Positions 46,839-57,517 are shown, counted from the stretch's first letter. The stretch: DNA of 64,000 nt from Duganella qianjiadongensis (GCF_009857915.1 NZ_WWCM01000001.1:596014-660013), one strand, 5' to 3'. A program made the numbers and translations. Notes: generated from the sequence alone by a model not told the origin.

Positions 46839-48410
46839 CTAGCGGAAGGCTTTGACCAGCGTTTCCAGCTTCACTTTCAGCGATTTGTCGTAATGGCTGA
46901 CTGGCGGCACGGGGCGTTTCACGCCCAGCAATTCATACACGGCCATCTGCGCGGCGCGCACCGAATACTCGACCGTGAACACTACATCTTCCGCTATCTC
47001 GACAAACTGGCTGACGAAGGCCAGATTGCGCGAGTTGCTCGGCACCGGCAGCGGACGGTCGCTCTTGAAGCGCGGCATAAACATGCTGGTGATGTAAGGC
47101 ATGCGGCAAGGGATGCAGTTGGCCTTGGCCATGATCTCCATATCGAAGTTGAGGTGGCCGCACAGTTCGCGCAGTATCTCTTCGCCGCTACAGTCAGCCA
47201 TAGGCTTGGCGACGAAGTTACCCACGCGATCAGGATGCAGGGCATAGCCCCAGAACACCTGCACGCCTTCCGGCTGGCCGGCAAAGTGCGGCTGGTGCGC
47301 CAGCACCACCGACATCAGCCAGCTGGAATCCTTGAACGTCACCAGCCCGCCCGTACCGTCGGTATTGCCGGTGAACTGCTCCATCTTGTCGAAGAAGGCC
47401 GGATTTTTCAGCGTCACGGTGAACGACTCCCACCACGATTCCGGGATACTGGTATTGAAGGTAGCAGGATTACCGAACTGGGGGCGGTCCACCGCCAGCT
47501 TTTCCCACAGCGCCCAGCCCTGGCTGTCGCGCTTATCGAATTTCGGCGGCGCGCTGTGCATAGTGCCGAAGCTGGAGGCGTCCGTCATCGAGCCATTCTG
47601 GAAGAACACCAGATCCTGCGGGCGTACTTCGATGGTTTCAGCCACGCCATCACGGATGCAGCGCAGGCGTTCGACAACGGTATTGCCGCCATCTTCATCC
47701 AGCTCGATATCTTCCACCTTGCAGTTGTGGACCACGCGCACTCCCTGCTCCTGCAGCCAGTGCTGCAGCGGACGCACCAGCGAATCGTACTGGTTGTAGA
47801 CGGTGCGTTTCACACCGGCCAGCGTTTCGATACGCGAGAACTCCATCATGAAGCGATGCAGATAGCGCTTGAATTCCACTGCGCTGTGCCACGGCTGGAA
47901 GGCAAAGGTGGTGGCCCACATATACCAGAATTTGGTCTCGAAGAATTCCGGCGACAGCCAGTCGGTGATGGCGGTGTTGCCGAGCTTTTCTTCATCGGCT
48001 TCGGCCAGCGCCATCAGTTCGGCGCGCTCGTGCATATTGAAGCCCATCGACGACACATTCAGGCGGAAGCGGTTGCGGTCCACCAGCCGCGCTTTCGAGT
48101 GCGATTTGTGCATCTCGTTGAAAGCGATGGTTTCGTTATACACGCTCTGGCCCGCATGTTCGAGCGACGGAATGCTCTTGAACAGATCCCAGGTGCACTC
48201 GTAGTTATCGGTGGTGAGCATGCGGCCGCCGCGCAGGGTGTAGCCTGTGTCCGCATTGCCGCCGCCATCCAGACTGCCGCCCGACAGAGGCGACGCTTCG
48301 AAGATGGTAATTGCGCTGCCCGGCACGCCGGCATCGCGGATCATGAAGGCCGCAGCGGCAAGGTTACCGATACCGCCGCCGACCAGATATGCTTTGATGG
48401 AATCACTCAT
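46839..48410 (-). CDS. ohyA: Oleate hydratase
   Basis: FAD-dependent fatty-acid double-bond hydratase (MCRA family), 523 aa; converts oleate to 10-hydroxystearate and can detoxify unsaturated fatty acids. FAD motif AYLVGGGIGNLAAAAFMIRDAG; ASPLSGGSLDGGGNADTGYTLRGGRML; active-site region NYECTWDLFKSIPSLE; PWHSAVEFKRYLHRFMMEFSRIETLAGVKRT; C-terminal CRMPYITSMFMPRFKSDRP. Monocistronic and convergent with DUF1854. The 135-base upstream gap holds AT-rich promoter-like sequence but no clear operator. Confidence 0.96.
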   Translation of the reverse strand: MSDSIKAYLVGGGIGNLAAAAFMIRDAGVPGSAITIFEASPLSGGSLDGGGNADTGYTLRGGRMLTTDNYECTWDLFKSIPSLEHAGQSVYNETIAFNEMHKSHSKARLVDRNRFRLNVSSMGFNMHERAELMALAEADEEKLGNTAITDWLSPEFFETKFWYMWATTFAFQPWHSAVEFKRYLHRFMMEFSRIETLAGVKRTVYNQYDSLVRPLQHWLQEQGVRVVHNCKVEDIELDEDGGNTVVERLRCIRDGVAETIEVRPQDLVFFQNGSMTDASSFGTMHSAPPKFDKRDSQGWALWEKLAVDRPQFGNPATFNTSIPESWWESFTVTLKNPAFFDKMEQFTGNTDGTGGLVTFKDSSWLMSVVLAHQPHFAGQPEGVQVFWGYALHPDRVGNFVAKPMADCSGEEILRELCGHLNFDMEIMAKANCIPCRMPYITSMFMPRFKSDRPLPVPSNSRNLAFVSQFVEIAEDVVFTVEYSVRAAQMAVYELLGVKRPVPPVSHYDKSLKVKLETLVKAFR

Positions 48411-48546
48411 GACACTACCCTCTTGTATGAAAAATCATAAAAATAGAGTGTCATGATAGTGCGCTGCACAAGCCAAAATTGCGAGGCAGCACTCTAAAGC
48501 ACGGTTTCCATGCGCCAGATCAAAAAAGTAATCGAATAGAGTGCAT

Positions 48547-49830
48547 TTACTCTTCCGTGTACATATTGGCGTACTTCAGACCGAAGTAGAGGATGAAGGT
48601 ATAGCAGGCCGCAGGCACCATGAAGGAAGTCTGCAGGCTGATGCTATCGGCCAGCAGCCCTTGCGCAAACGGCACCAGCGCACCGCCCACTATCGCCATG
48701 CACAGCAGGCCGGAGCCCTGCCCCGTCAGCGGGCCCAGTTTATTGAGCGCCATCGAGAAGATGGTCGGGAACATGATGGAGTTGAACAGGCCCACTGCCA
48801 GCATGGCCCACATGGCGACATGGCCGCTACCGAAAATGCCCAGCAGGACCAGCACGATCACGGCAGCCGCGTTGAAGGCCAGCGCCTTGCCGGGGCTGAT
48901 GTAGCGCATGGCAGCAAAGCCGATGAAGCGGCCAACCATGGCGCCCCCCCAGTAGTAGCTGACGAATGGCGCCGCATCGGCAGGCGCAAGGCCCGCCACT
49001 TTGGCATCGCCGAGGAAGTTGATCAGGAAGCTGCCGATGCTGACTTCACCGCCCACGTAGAGGAAGATGGCAATCGCGCCCAGCACCAGATGGCGCTGCT
49101 GCAGCACTTGCCCCCAGCCGCCGGTGCTGGCTTCTGCGCCATCCACAATCTTGGGCAGGCGCGCCATGGCAAACAGCACTGCCAGCAGCAGCAAGGCCGC
49201 TGCCAGCACCAGATACGGCCCCTGCACCGACGCAGCCTGCGCCGCGTGGTAAACGGCCAACTGTTCGCTGCTCTGTTTGGCCAGATCTTCCGCACTCATC
49301 ACGCCGCCTGCCAGTATCAGCATGCCGCCCAGAGTCGGTGCTACCGTGGTGCCCAGCGAGTTGAAGGCCTGCGTCAGCGTCAGGCGGCTCGATGCCGTCT
49401 GGGCGTCACCCAGCACCGTCACGTAGGGATTGGCCGCCACCTGCAGAATGGTGATGCCGCCTGCCAGTACGAAGAAGGCAATCAGGAACAGGGTATAGCC
49501 GCTGGTGGCGGCCGGATAGAACAGCGCGCAGCCGGCAGCGGCGATGGTCAGTCCTGCCACCGCACCGTGCTGGTAGCCGATTTTCTTAATCAGCATGCCG
49601 GCCGGGATGGAGACGATGAAGTAGGCGCCGAAAAAGCAGAACTGCACCAGCATGGCTTGCACATAGCTGAGCGTGTACACGGCTTTCAGGTGCGGAATCA
49701 GCACGTCGTTGAGCGAGGTCAGCAAGCCCCACATGAAGAACAGGAGGGTGACAATGACGAGCGGGCCGGTATTGCTGGCTCCCTGCGCCAGCTCGCCGCG
49801 CAGCGGCATGCCGTGGGAATGGTGTTCCAT
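48547..49830 (-). CDS. Sugar MFS transporter (FucP/GluP family)
   Basis: A 427-aa, 12-helix major-facilitator protein from the Met at 49830. Signatures: [84 protein letters not shown], typical of fucose/glucose/galactose:H+ symporters. As the last gene of the GH5-GH1-GH3 operon, 20 bases after GH3, it probably imports glucose or a cello-oligosaccharide product. Confidence 0.92.
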   Translation of the reverse strand: MEHHSHGMPLRGELAQGASNTGPLVIVTLLFFMWGLLTSLNDVLIPHLKAVYTLSYVQAMLVQFCFFGAYFIVSIPAGMLIKKIGYQHGAVAGLTIAAAGCALFYPAATSGYTLFLIAFFVLAGGITILQVAANPYVTVLGDAQTASSRLTLTQAFNSLGTTVAPTLGGMLILAGGVMSAEDLAKQSSEQLAVYHAAQAASVQGPYLVLAAALLLLAVLFAMARLPKIVDGAEASTGGWGQVLQQRHLVLGAIAIFLYVGGEVSIGSFLINFLGDAKVAGLAPADAAPFVSYYWGGAMVGRFIGFAAMRYISPGKALAFNAAAVIVLVLLGIFGSGHVAMWAMLAVGLFNSIMFPTIFSMALNKLGPLTGQGSGLLCMAIVGGALVPFAQGLLADSISLQTSFMVPAACYTFILYFGLKYANMYTEE

Positions 49831-49850
49831 ATGAGTTAGTCTCCGTCTGA

Positions 49851-52388
49851 TTATTTGAAATCGCCGCACTTGAGTGCATCGGCATCTTTTGCCGCACCGC
49901 CGACGATCTGTACATTGGCAAAGCTGGCACTGAAGGCAGCATCGGCGGCGACGCTGAACGGCACGCTGATGGCCGACAGCGCCGCACCGCGGGCGCTGAA
50001 ACAGGCCAGCGGCATTTTCACCGTCTGCTTTTCCTTGCCCGCCAGCCGCTGGAAGATGGCGCTGGCATCGAGCTCCGTGCCATCCACACCTACCGCCACT
50101 TTGCCTTGCGGTGCAGCGGCTACGATCACGTCGAACTGCAAGGCGGCATCCTGACTCGCATAGGCCGGCAACGGCGACGCTTTGGCAGCCTGCGCTTCCA
50201 GTCTGGCCGGGCCGCTCCAGGTCAGACGCTTGGCATCCTGCTGGGTGTTCACCTGCGCCGTCTCCACTTTCACGGTAGGCAGATTGAATACGCTGTTCAG
50301 GTCCGCACCCAGCGCCACGCGCTGGCCGGCACTGCTAACGTACAGGGCGTAGGTGGAACGGTCAGCCGGTGCGTAGATAGGCATGGCCGTGGTCTTGCCG
50401 CAGCCGCCAGCCGGATAGCTGGCATCGAGTTGCGACAGGCTGGTTTTGCTCTGGTAGTTCAGGCCATAGCCATATTTGAACAGCGGGTCATACCTGGCGT
50501 CGCCTACATTGAGCGGCGACTGGCAGGCCGATTTCGGCCACGAGAACGACAGCTTGCCGCGGAAGTCGGCATTGACCTTGCCATCGGCTTTGCGGAACAG
50601 CACGTCCGCAACACCCTTGCCCTCGGTACCCGGCAGCCACGCGGCCACAAAACTGTCCGACAGGTTGAGCAGGTCGTTCACATACATCGGACGGCCCGAC
50701 ATCAGCACCGTCACCACCGGCTTGCCTTTGCCTGCCACCGCCTGCAGCACGGCCAGATCTTCCGGATGGCGGCCGGACAGGCGCAGCGTGCCCGATGGGC
50801 CGATATCGCCATCGCCTTCCGCATACGGGGTTTCGCCTATCACGGCGATCACGGCATCGAACTGCGACACATCGACTCCGGCGGCGTTTTCACTGAAGAT
50901 GACGTTGGCCTTGCCCACGGCATCCTGTATGCCGGCGAGGATGCTGTCGCTGACCGGATAGTCGGAATTCTTGTTATCCGTGCCTTGCCAAGTCAGCGAC
51001 CAGCCGCCCGACTGGTTGGCCAGATTGTCGGCGCTCTTGCCCACCACCAGTACTTTCTTGCCGCGCGCCAGCGGCAGCACGCCGCCGTTATTTTTCAGCA
51101 GTACCAGTGATTCACGCACAGCCTGTCGCGCTAGTGCACGCGCCTGCAGCGCTTCCTGCTTGCCGGCGTAGGCATTCTGCGACGGCTTCTTGCCATCGAA
51201 CAGACCTGCGCGCAGTTTCACGCGCAGGATGCGGGTCACGGCATCGTCGATACGGGACATGGGAATCTGGCCCTTTTCCACCTGTGCGATGGTGTTGGCG
51301 ATGAAGGATTTCCAGTGCTCGGGCACCATCACCATATCCACGCCGGCATTGATGGACGCAGGGCAGCTGTCAACCGTGCAACCCGGTACTTCATCGATCG
51401 CATTCCAGTCGCTGACGATCAGGCCATCAAAACCCATTTTGATTTTCAGCGCATCGGTCAGCAGAGCTTTACTGCCGTGCATTTTGCCGTAGTCGACGCC
51501 GCCCTCGACATCGTTCCAGCTATTGAAGGAAGCCATCACCGTCTGCACGCCAGCCTGCAGTGCCGGATAGTAGCCCTGCGCGTGGATGTTGATCATGTCT
51601 GCCTTGCTGGAACGGTTGATGCCACGGTCCTTGCCTTCCGCCGTACCACCGTCGCCCACAAAGTGCTTGGCCGTCGCCACCACGGTGTTATCCGATTTCA
51701 GGTCGCCCTGCAGGCCCCGCACATAAGCCGCGGCATAGTCTTTGACGATGGCCGGATCTTCCGAGAAGCTCTCGTAAGTGCGGCCCCAGCGGTCATCGCG
51801 TACCACGGCCAGCGTGGGCGCGAACACCCAGTCTATGCCGGTGGCACGCACGGCCTTGGCCACGGCCTGCGCCATGTCGCCTACCAGCTTTTTATCGCGC
51901 GCCGCGCCAAGGCCGATGTTGTGCGGGAACAGCGTGGCGCCATACATATTGCTGTTGCCGTGCATCGCATCGATCCCCCAGATGACGGGAACCTGCACCT
52001 TCATATCGGTACTCATCGACGCGTCGTAATAGGCGTCCGCCAGCTTCACCCAGTCCGCCGCCGTTGCATACTTGTTCCCATCCGGCCAGCTGCCGCCGCC
52101 ATTAAGCACCGAACCGATGTAGTACTCGCGCACCTGTGCGGGCGTAATGAATTTGATTTCCGGCTGGGTGATCTGGCCGACCTTTTGCGCCAGCGTCATG
52201 CCAGCCACGATCTGCGCAATGCGCGCTTCCATCGCCTTGTCCTGCTTGACGGCGCTGGTGATGTGCGGCCAGTCCTTGAGTGCTGCGCTGCCACTGGCGG
52301 CGGTAGCGGTAACAGTAGCGGCGCCCAAAGCCAGCGTGGCGGCCAGCACGGCACGGCGCATCAGATAGTTGTGTGGTGTGGTGTTCAT
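49851..52388 (-). CDS. Glycoside hydrolase family 3 beta-glucosidase, exported
   Basis: An 845-aa exo-acting GH3 enzyme. Signal peptide ([21 protein letters not shown], beginning at residue 10). The (beta/alpha)8 domain includes [47 protein letters not shown] and the nucleophile Asp in [15 protein letters not shown]. The second domain begins near [19 protein letters not shown]. The C-terminal ~150 residues look like the ExoP-type carbohydrate-binding domain. Close to the exo-1,4/1,3-beta-glucosidases of gammaproteobacteria and Massilia. Periplasmic. Confidence 0.93.
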   Translation of the reverse strand: MNTTPHNYLMRRAVLAATLALGAATVTATAASGSAALKDWPHITSAVKQDKAMEARIAQIVAGMTLAQKVGQITQPEIKFITPAQVREYYIGSVLNGGGSWPDGNKYATAADWVKLADAYYDASMSTDMKVQVPVIWGIDAMHGNSNMYGATLFPHNIGLGAARDKKLVGDMAQAVAKAVRATGIDWVFAPTLAVVRDDRWGRTYESFSEDPAIVKDYAAAYVRGLQGDLKSDNTVVATAKHFVGDGGTAEGKDRGINRSSKADMINIHAQGYYPALQAGVQTVMASFNSWNDVEGGVDYGKMHGSKALLTDALKIKMGFDGLIVSDWNAIDEVPGCTVDSCPASINAGVDMVMVPEHWKSFIANTIAQVEKGQIPMSRIDDAVTRILRVKLRAGLFDGKKPSQNAYAGKQEALQARALARQAVRESLVLLKNNGGVLPLARGKKVLVVGKSADNLANQSGGWSLTWQGTDNKNSDYPVSDSILAGIQDAVGKANVIFSENAAGVDVSQFDAVIAVIGETPYAEGDGDIGPSGTLRLSGRHPEDLAVLQAVAGKGKPVVTVLMSGRPMYVNDLLNLSDSFVAAWLPGTEGKGVADVLFRKADGKVNADFRGKLSFSWPKSACQSPLNVGDARYDPLFKYGYGLNYQSKTSLSQLDASYPAGGCGKTTAMPIYAPADRSTYALYVSSAGQRVALGADLNSVFNLPTVKVETAQVNTQQDAKRLTWSGPARLEAQAAKASPLPAYASQDAALQFDVIVAAAPQGKVAVGVDGTELDASAIFQRLAGKEKQTVKMPLACFSARGAALSAISVPFSVAADAAFSASFANVQIVGGAAKDADALKCGDFK

Positions 52389-52412
52389 GGTTTTGCTGTC
52401 CCCTTGTTAGAT

Positions 52413-53786
52413 TTAGTTTTGTGCGCCGTGCAGAAAAGCGCTGTACCAGTGGCCGCTGTGCTTGAGCGTGCGCTCCTGCGTGGCGTAGTCGATATAGGTC
52501 AGGCCGAAGCGGCGCAGATAGCCTTCTGCCCATTCAAAATTGTCCAGCAAACTCCAAGCGAAATAGCCGTGGATATTGGCGCCGGCAGCAATCGCGTCGC
52601 GCATCGCCGCCAGATGCCGGATCAGATAATCGCGCCGCTGCACGTCGGCTATGCTGCCGTCGGCACTGACGTGATCTTCGTAGGTCGAACCGTTTTCCGT
52701 TACATACAGCGGGCCGGTGGGATAGTCGCGCTCGATGCGCTGAAGTAGTTCCACCATGCCTTGCGGCGCCACTTCCCAGCCGAATGCGGTGCGCTCGCGC
52801 CCTGCCAGATGCACGATCTCGCTGCGTAGCGGATACTGTTCCGGTGCATCACGCACCACCTCGGGGAAGTAGTAGTTCACGCCGAGGAAATCCAGCGGGG
52901 TGGCAATGGCGTCCATATCGCCCGCTTCGATACGCGGTGCATCGTCGCCCACCAGTTCCAGCACCTGCTGCGGATAGCCCCGGCCATACAGCGGATCAAG
53001 GAACCAGCGGTTGCGCAGTCCATCATGGCGCTGCACGGCCGCCTGATCGGCCGCGCTGTCGCTGGCCGCCCTGATAGGATGCAGGCTCAGTGCAATTCCC
53101 ACCTGCGCATCCGGCACCTGTGCACGAATCAGCGCCACGGCGCGGCCATGCGACACCATCACGTGATGGCACACCTGCAGCGCCAGCGGCAGACTGCGCT
53201 TGCCCGGTGCATGCATGCCATCCCAGTTGCCATGCATGGCCGTGCACCACGGCTCATTGTGCGTGATCCAGTGGCGCACACGGCCGCCGAGATGGCGCGT
53301 TACGACTTCGACAAATTGCAGATAGGCGGCTATGGTGGCGCGGTTTTCCCAGCCGCCCTGATCCTGCAGGTACTGCGGCAAGTCCCAGTGGTACAGCGTG
53401 CACCAGGGTTGCAGCCCGCGTGCCAGCATGCCGTCCACCAGCTTCGAGTAGAACTCCAGCCCTCTGGCATTGGGCGCAGCGTCGACACCATTAAAAATGC
53501 GCGGCCACGCAATCGAGAAACGGTAAGCGTTCAGCCCCATGGACTGCGCCAGATCCAGGTCTTCCTCCCAGCGGTGGTAGTGGTCGCAAGCCTCCGCGCC
53601 CGTACTGCCATCGCGCACCTTGCCCGGCGTGGTGCTAAAGGTATCCCAGATCGATGGCACACGGCCATCGAGCGTAGCAGCGCCTTCGATCTGATAGGAC
53701 GAGGTCGAGACGCCCCAGACGAAATCGTCCGCAAAGTCGGCGCGCCGGATCGCTACCGGCAGATTCTTGAATATCGGTGTCTTCAT
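52413..53786 (-). CDS. bglA: GH1 beta-glucosidase, cytoplasmic
   Basis: A 457-aa GH1 enzyme with no signal peptide: FVWGVSTSSYQIEGAATLDGRVPSIWDTF, acid/base Glu in HWITHNEPWCTAMHG, nucleophile Glu in LYVTENGSTYEDH, and the substrate loop YFAWSLLDNFEWAEGYLRRFGL. It would split imported cellobiose or cello-oligosaccharides. Its ATG overlaps the GH5 stop by four bases (translation coupling), and the GH3 gene follows 24 bases later. Confidence 0.95.
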   Translation of the reverse strand: MKTPIFKNLPVAIRRADFADDFVWGVSTSSYQIEGAATLDGRVPSIWDTFSTTPGKVRDGSTGAEACDHYHRWEEDLDLAQSMGLNAYRFSIAWPRIFNGVDAAPNARGLEFYSKLVDGMLARGLQPWCTLYHWDLPQYLQDQGGWENRATIAAYLQFVEVVTRHLGGRVRHWITHNEPWCTAMHGNWDGMHAPGKRSLPLALQVCHHVMVSHGRAVALIRAQVPDAQVGIALSLHPIRAASDSAADQAAVQRHDGLRNRWFLDPLYGRGYPQQVLELVGDDAPRIEAGDMDAIATPLDFLGVNYYFPEVVRDAPEQYPLRSEIVHLAGRERTAFGWEVAPQGMVELLQRIERDYPTGPLYVTENGSTYEDHVSADGSIADVQRRDYLIRHLAAMRDAIAAGANIHGYFAWSLLDNFEWAEGYLRRFGLTYIDYATQERTLKHSGHWYSAFLHGAQN

Positions 53787-55075
53787 TTTTTCTTATTGAA
53801 TGGTGTAGGCGGTACGGCAGCATTCATCCATTGCTGTGCACCCGGAATCACTTCATACGGCACACTGCCAAACTGGCGGAACAGATTTTCGATTTCGCTC
53901 AGCGAGGCCGTGCTGAAATCGAGGGATGGAATTTTTGCGCTGCGGGCGTTGGACACCAGTCCCCACGTACCGTTGCCCTGCCCGCCCTGATGGGAAACCA
54001 GCTTGTAGGCCCAGGCCGTAGCAGCCCAGCCCTGGGCCGTGTAGGCGTCGTAACTGACGCGCATGATCTGGCCGCCCAGCTCTGGCCCCAGCCCAGCCCA
54101 GGGCTGGAACTCGCCCACAAAGAAGGCTGCATCGATCTCGGCCAGCTTGCGCTGCCATGCGCACACGCCGCTCTTGCCGTCGCTGCCGCATTCCAGCCAG
54201 TCGCGGTGCACCTGCAGCCCGGGCTTGCCCCAGCCGAAGTGGCCGGGATAGGGATGCATCTCGATGGCGACATTCTGCTGCCCATGCTCGGCCGGTTTGC
54301 CGTAAGCGTCGAAGCCGCTGTTATGACCGGGCAGGATGATGACGTGGTTAGTGTCCACCGCGCGGATGGCGCTGTACAGCGTGCCCATGACACTGGCCAG
54401 ATTTTCCGCCGTGGTGCCCCATGGTTCATTGAGGATGCTGTAGCCGGCCACGGCGCCTCTGTCCTTGTAGCGCGCAGCAATCTGCTGCCACAGCCAGATG
54501 GTGCGCTGCTGGTACTCGGGCGTAGTCCAGTACAGATTTTTTCCGGCGCAGCCGCTGTGGTGCTCCCAGCCCTGACTGCCGACTGCACCGTGCAGATCGA
54601 GCACCACATAGATGCCGCGCTGCTCGGCCTGATCGATGGCCTGATCCAGATAGTGCCATGCGTCGGCACGCAGCTGGTAGGGATGCTGTTCGTCTTCTAC
54701 CACGCTGTAGATGAAGGGCAGGCGCACCAGATTGAGTTTGAGCTGCGGCAGCATGTTCCAGTCACGTTCGGTGATCCAGTTATCGCGGAACAGGCGATAC
54801 AGCCGTTCGCGCTCGGCATAGCCGAAACGCCGGTCCAGCACCGCCTCCAGCTTGCACTGGTCATCGATGCCGGCGCTGCCCTGCCCCATCATCCAGAACT
54901 CCTGCATCAGGTAGTTGCCGAAGTTGACGCCCCGCAGTGCCACCGGCTGGTCCGCCGCATCGAGCCAGCGCCCGCCTTGCGTGTGCAGCATGGGCAGCGG
55001 CTGAGCCCATGCGGCTACGGCCGGCAGCAAAGCCGCCAGCAGACTGGCAACTCCTAGCAAACGCTTGGTGAACAT
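53783..55075 (-). CDS. GH5-type glycanase, exported
   Basis: A 430-aa enzyme with a signal peptide (RLLGVASLLAALLPAVAAWAQ). GH5-like fold: GVNFGNYLMQEFWMMGQG, LVRLPFIYSVVEDEQHPY, YVVLDLHGAVGSQGWEHHSG, acid/base Glu in VAGYSILNEPWGTTAEN, nucleophile Glu in AFFVGEFQPWAG. It resembles the exo-1,3-glucanase/cellulase clan, so beta-1,3- or beta-1,4-glucan is the likely substrate. First gene of the operon, 98 bases after lacI, behind a LacI-type operator and an AGGAG ribosome site. Confidence 0.85.
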   Translation of the reverse strand: MFTKRLLGVASLLAALLPAVAAWAQPLPMLHTQGGRWLDAADQPVALRGVNFGNYLMQEFWMMGQGSAGIDDQCKLEAVLDRRFGYAERERLYRLFRDNWITERDWNMLPQLKLNLVRLPFIYSVVEDEQHPYQLRADAWHYLDQAIDQAEQRGIYVVLDLHGAVGSQGWEHHSGCAGKNLYWTTPEYQQRTIWLWQQIAARYKDRGAVAGYSILNEPWGTTAENLASVMGTLYSAIRAVDTNHVIILPGHNSGFDAYGKPAEHGQQNVAIEMHPYPGHFGWGKPGLQVHRDWLECGSDGKSGVCAWQRKLAEIDAAFFVGEFQPWAGLGPELGGQIMRVSYDAYTAQGWAATAWAYKLVSHQGGQGNGTWGLVSNARSAKIPSLDFSTASLSEIENLFRQFGSVPYEVIPGAQQWMNAAVPPTPFNKKK

Positions 55076-55091
55076 GGCCTACTCCTTCGGA

Positions 55092-55105
55092 TGGAATCGT
55101 TTCCA
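55092..55105. promoter_or_regulatory. LacI-type operator of the glycanase operon
   Basis: TGGAATCGTTTCCA, a near-perfect CG-centred dyad (one mismatched pair) of LacI/GalR type. It abuts the -10 (55106-55111) and covers the likely start site, ideal for repression of GH5-GH1-GH3-MFS. Confidence 0.75.
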
Positions 55106-55134
55106 ATAACACTCTGAAAAAAGGGCACATCAAA
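55106..55134 (-). promoter_or_regulatory. Promoter of the glycanase operon
   Basis: Minus strand TTTGAT (55129-55134), 17-base spacer, TGTTAT (55106-55111). The -35 lies in the loop of the lacI terminator hairpin, so the promoter would be compactly nested in the terminator. Confidence 0.5.
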
Positions 55135-55143
55135 CTGCCCTTT
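55117..55143 (-). terminator. lacI terminator
   Basis: AAAGGGCA (55120-55127), 8-base loop, TGCCCTTT (55136-55143); on the minus strand a T run of six follows (55122-55117). It lies 31 bases after the lacI-family stop. Confidence 0.85.
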
Positions 55144-55173
55144 CCCCGTCTCCTACCTGCACGCCCTGACGGC

Positions 55174-56187
55174 TCAGGGCTGGCGCGCCGTGGCCAGCGA
55201 TGCCCGCTCGGCCACATGCAACTGGTACTGCCGTTCTACTGGCCGGTGCATATCGTAGCAACGGTTCAGCAGAAAATTCAGTCCGTTCAGCGTCATCTCG
55301 CTCCAAGGTATATGCACGCTGGTCAGACGGGGCGCGGTAAATTCCGCGCTATGCGTATCATCATAACCGAGCACTGACACCTGCTGCGGCACTGCCACCC
55401 CGGCCTGCTGGAAGCACGACAGGGCTCCGACCGCCATTTCATCATTGGCGCAGAACAGCGCGGTAAATTCATAGTCCGACTTGAGCAGACGCTCGGCGCA
55501 AGCCCAGCCACCTTCCGGCGAAAAATCGCCGTCTTCCATCCACACGGAGGCCGGAGCGATACCTGCCGCTTCCAGTTCCGCCATAAAGCCGGCAATCCGC
55601 GCCTGATTATCGGCGGCCGCAGCGCGGCCGGCGATCACGGCTATCTTGCGGTGCTGCTGTGCCAGCAAGGTTCGTGCAGCCAGCCGTCCGCCCGCTTCAT
55701 GGTCCACCGTGAAGCACTGCTCGGCGATGCTGGCAAATGCGTGGTTGATCACTACCACGCGCGCCTGAAACGGCCCCAGTGCGGCAAAGTCTTCCTCTTC
55801 CAGCGAGTTGGTCATCACGATCAGACCATCGCTACCCCGTTCGATCAGAAAGTTCATCCCTTCTATCGCCTGCTGGCGCGCATCGCCCTCGCCCACACCG
55901 AACGCTACCACCATATTCAGCCCTGCGGCACGCAGCGCCGTGTAGATCGACTGCAGTATCGGCGTATAGAACGTCCCGCTCAGATAGGGTATGTAGACCC
56001 CTATCATCTGCGAATTACCGGACAGCAGAGTACGCGCCGCGTGCGAGGGGCGAAAATCCAGTTCCTCGATGGCCTTGCGCACTTTTTCCAGCGTGGCCGG
56101 CGATACCGAGCCCTTACCGCTGATCACCCGCGACGCCGTGCCCAGCCCTACTCCCGCCAGGCGGGCTACGTCTTTAATGGTTGCCAC
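55174..56187 (-). CDS. LacI-family transcriptional repressor
   Basis: A 337-aa LacI/GalR regulator. The DNA-binding domain ATIKDVARLAGVGLGTASRVISGKGSVSPATLEKVRKAIEEL includes the hinge helix. The sugar-binding core contains IGVYIPYLSGTFYTPILQSIYTALRAAG and SVLGYDDTHSAEFTAPRLTSVHIPW. Cognate operators with matching sequence lie upstream of GH5 and of the sugar-binding protein, so it is the local regulator. The inducer is unknown but probably a beta-glucoside breakdown product. Confidence 0.94.
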   Translation of the reverse strand: MATIKDVARLAGVGLGTASRVISGKGSVSPATLEKVRKAIEELDFRPSHAARTLLSGNSQMIGVYIPYLSGTFYTPILQSIYTALRAAGLNMVVAFGVGEGDARQQAIEGMNFLIERGSDGLIVMTNSLEEEDFAALGPFQARVVVINHAFASIAEQCFTVDHEAGGRLAARTLLAQQHRKIAVIAGRAAAADNQARIAGFMAELEAAGIAPASVWMEDGDFSPEGGWACAERLLKSDYEFTALFCANDEMAVGALSCFQQAGVAVPQQVSVLGYDDTHSAEFTAPRLTSVHIPWSEMTLNGLNFLLNRCYDMHRPVERQYQLHVAERASLATARQP

Positions 56188-56275
56188 CAGTTCCCCTGTG
56201 CTATCAGTCTATGCGGCGGCAAGCATACCGCATGGTCTGCCGCCATGACAAGCAATCATGGCCGGTCATTCCCGC

Positions 56276-57517
56276 CTAGTCCTGCAGCAGCGCCGCAGCG
56301 ATGCTCTTCTGGGCTTTTTCCACCGGCATGCGGGTGTTCCAGAACGCCGTCAGCACATCCTGCAGCGCGCCATTCTGGTCCGGCGTGATATACACCTCGA
56401 TCATGCCGACCTGCCGCGCCTTGTCCTTCATGGCTGCCATGCCGGCCTGCGCACAGGCATCCATCGACGACACATCGATATCGCTACGCACCGGCAGCGA
56501 GCCTTTCAGCTTGCTGAATTCCAGCTGGGCGGCCGGCGCCATCAGCGTGGTCGCCAGCAGCTTTTGCGCTTTGACGGTATCGGCATTGGCCGTTTTAGGA
56601 AACACGAAAGCGTCGCCCTGTATCAGATACGGCGCTTGCGGTCCCAGCCCGGGAATGCAGCCAAAGTCCTTGCCGGGGCTCTGGCGCGCTGCCGAGAACT
56701 CGCCCTTAGCCCAGTCGCCCATAATCTGTACCCCGGCTTTACCGCTGATCAGCATGGCCGTAGCGTCGTTCCAGTTGCGGTTAGGCGAGCCGGGATCGAC
56801 ATAGCTTTGCAGGCGTTTGAACGCCACCAGCACCTGTCTGAAGGCTTCCGAGTTGAGCGCTTTCGGATCACGGTCGCGCAGCACTTTCAGATACAGTTCC
56901 TTGCCGCCCACATTGGCCAGCATGGCCTGGAACAGGATGTTCTCCTGCCAGGCCTGACCACCGTGGGCCAGACCGATCAGCCCTGCGGCCTTGAGTTTAT
57001 CGAGTGCGGCAAACAGTTCGTCCGGGGTGGCCGGCTCCTTGGTGATGCCGGCTTTCTTGAAGGCGGCCTTGGAATACCAGATCCAAGTGGACATATGGAT
57101 GTTGACGGGCAGCGCATAATAATGCCCCTTCACCTTGATCACATCGAGCATGGGGCCGGGCAGCAGCTGATCCCATTTGTCGCGCAGCGCGACATCATCG
57201 ACATTATTCAGCGAACCCTGATCGATCAGGTCGCGGAACTGTTTGGTGGTATTGAATTGCGCCGCCGTAGGCGGATTGCCGCCGACGATGCGGTTGATGG
57301 CCACGGCCTTGGCCTGATCGGCACCGGCAATGGCGGTATCGACCCACACGCCGCCAGCCGCGCGATAGGCATCGGCAAATTTGCGCACGGCGGCAGACTC
57401 GCTGCTGGAAGTCCACCAGTGCATTACTTCGGCTTTCGGCCCGGCCGCTTGCGCGCCCGTTGCCAGCGTCAGCGCCGCCATCGCTACGGCTACGCTGCCC
57501 ATACGGTATTTGGTCAT
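56276..57517 (-). CDS. Sugar ABC transporter substrate-binding protein (orphan)
   Basis: A 413-aa family 1 extracellular solute-binding protein from the Met at 57517 (MTKYRMGSVAVAM), with GGAG five bases upstream. Signal peptide VAVAMAALTLATGAQAAG. Lobe signatures: VMHWWTSSSESAAVRKFADAYRAAGG, GNPPTAAQFNTTKQF, YYALPVNIHMSTWIWYSKAAFKKAG, AMLISGKAGVQIMGDWAKGEF. It is closest in pattern to glucose/maltose-type binding proteins of Pseudomonas and Burkholderiales. No ABC permease or ATPase gene is beside it: lacI lies downstream, a VOC gene upstream. Confidence 0.9.
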   Translation of the reverse strand: MTKYRMGSVAVAMAALTLATGAQAAGPKAEVMHWWTSSSESAAVRKFADAYRAAGGVWVDTAIAGADQAKAVAINRIVGGNPPTAAQFNTTKQFRDLIDQGSLNNVDDVALRDKWDQLLPGPMLDVIKVKGHYYALPVNIHMSTWIWYSKAAFKKAGITKEPATPDELFAALDKLKAAGLIGLAHGGQAWQENILFQAMLANVGGKELYLKVLRDRDPKALNSEAFRQVLVAFKRLQSYVDPGSPNRNWNDATAMLISGKAGVQIMGDWAKGEFSAARQSPGKDFGCIPGLGPQAPYLIQGDAFVFPKTANADTVKAQKLLATTLMAPAAQLEFSKLKGSLPVRSDIDVSSMDACAQAGMAAMKDKARQVGMIEVYITPDQNGALQDVLTAFWNTRMPVEKAQKSIAAALLQD

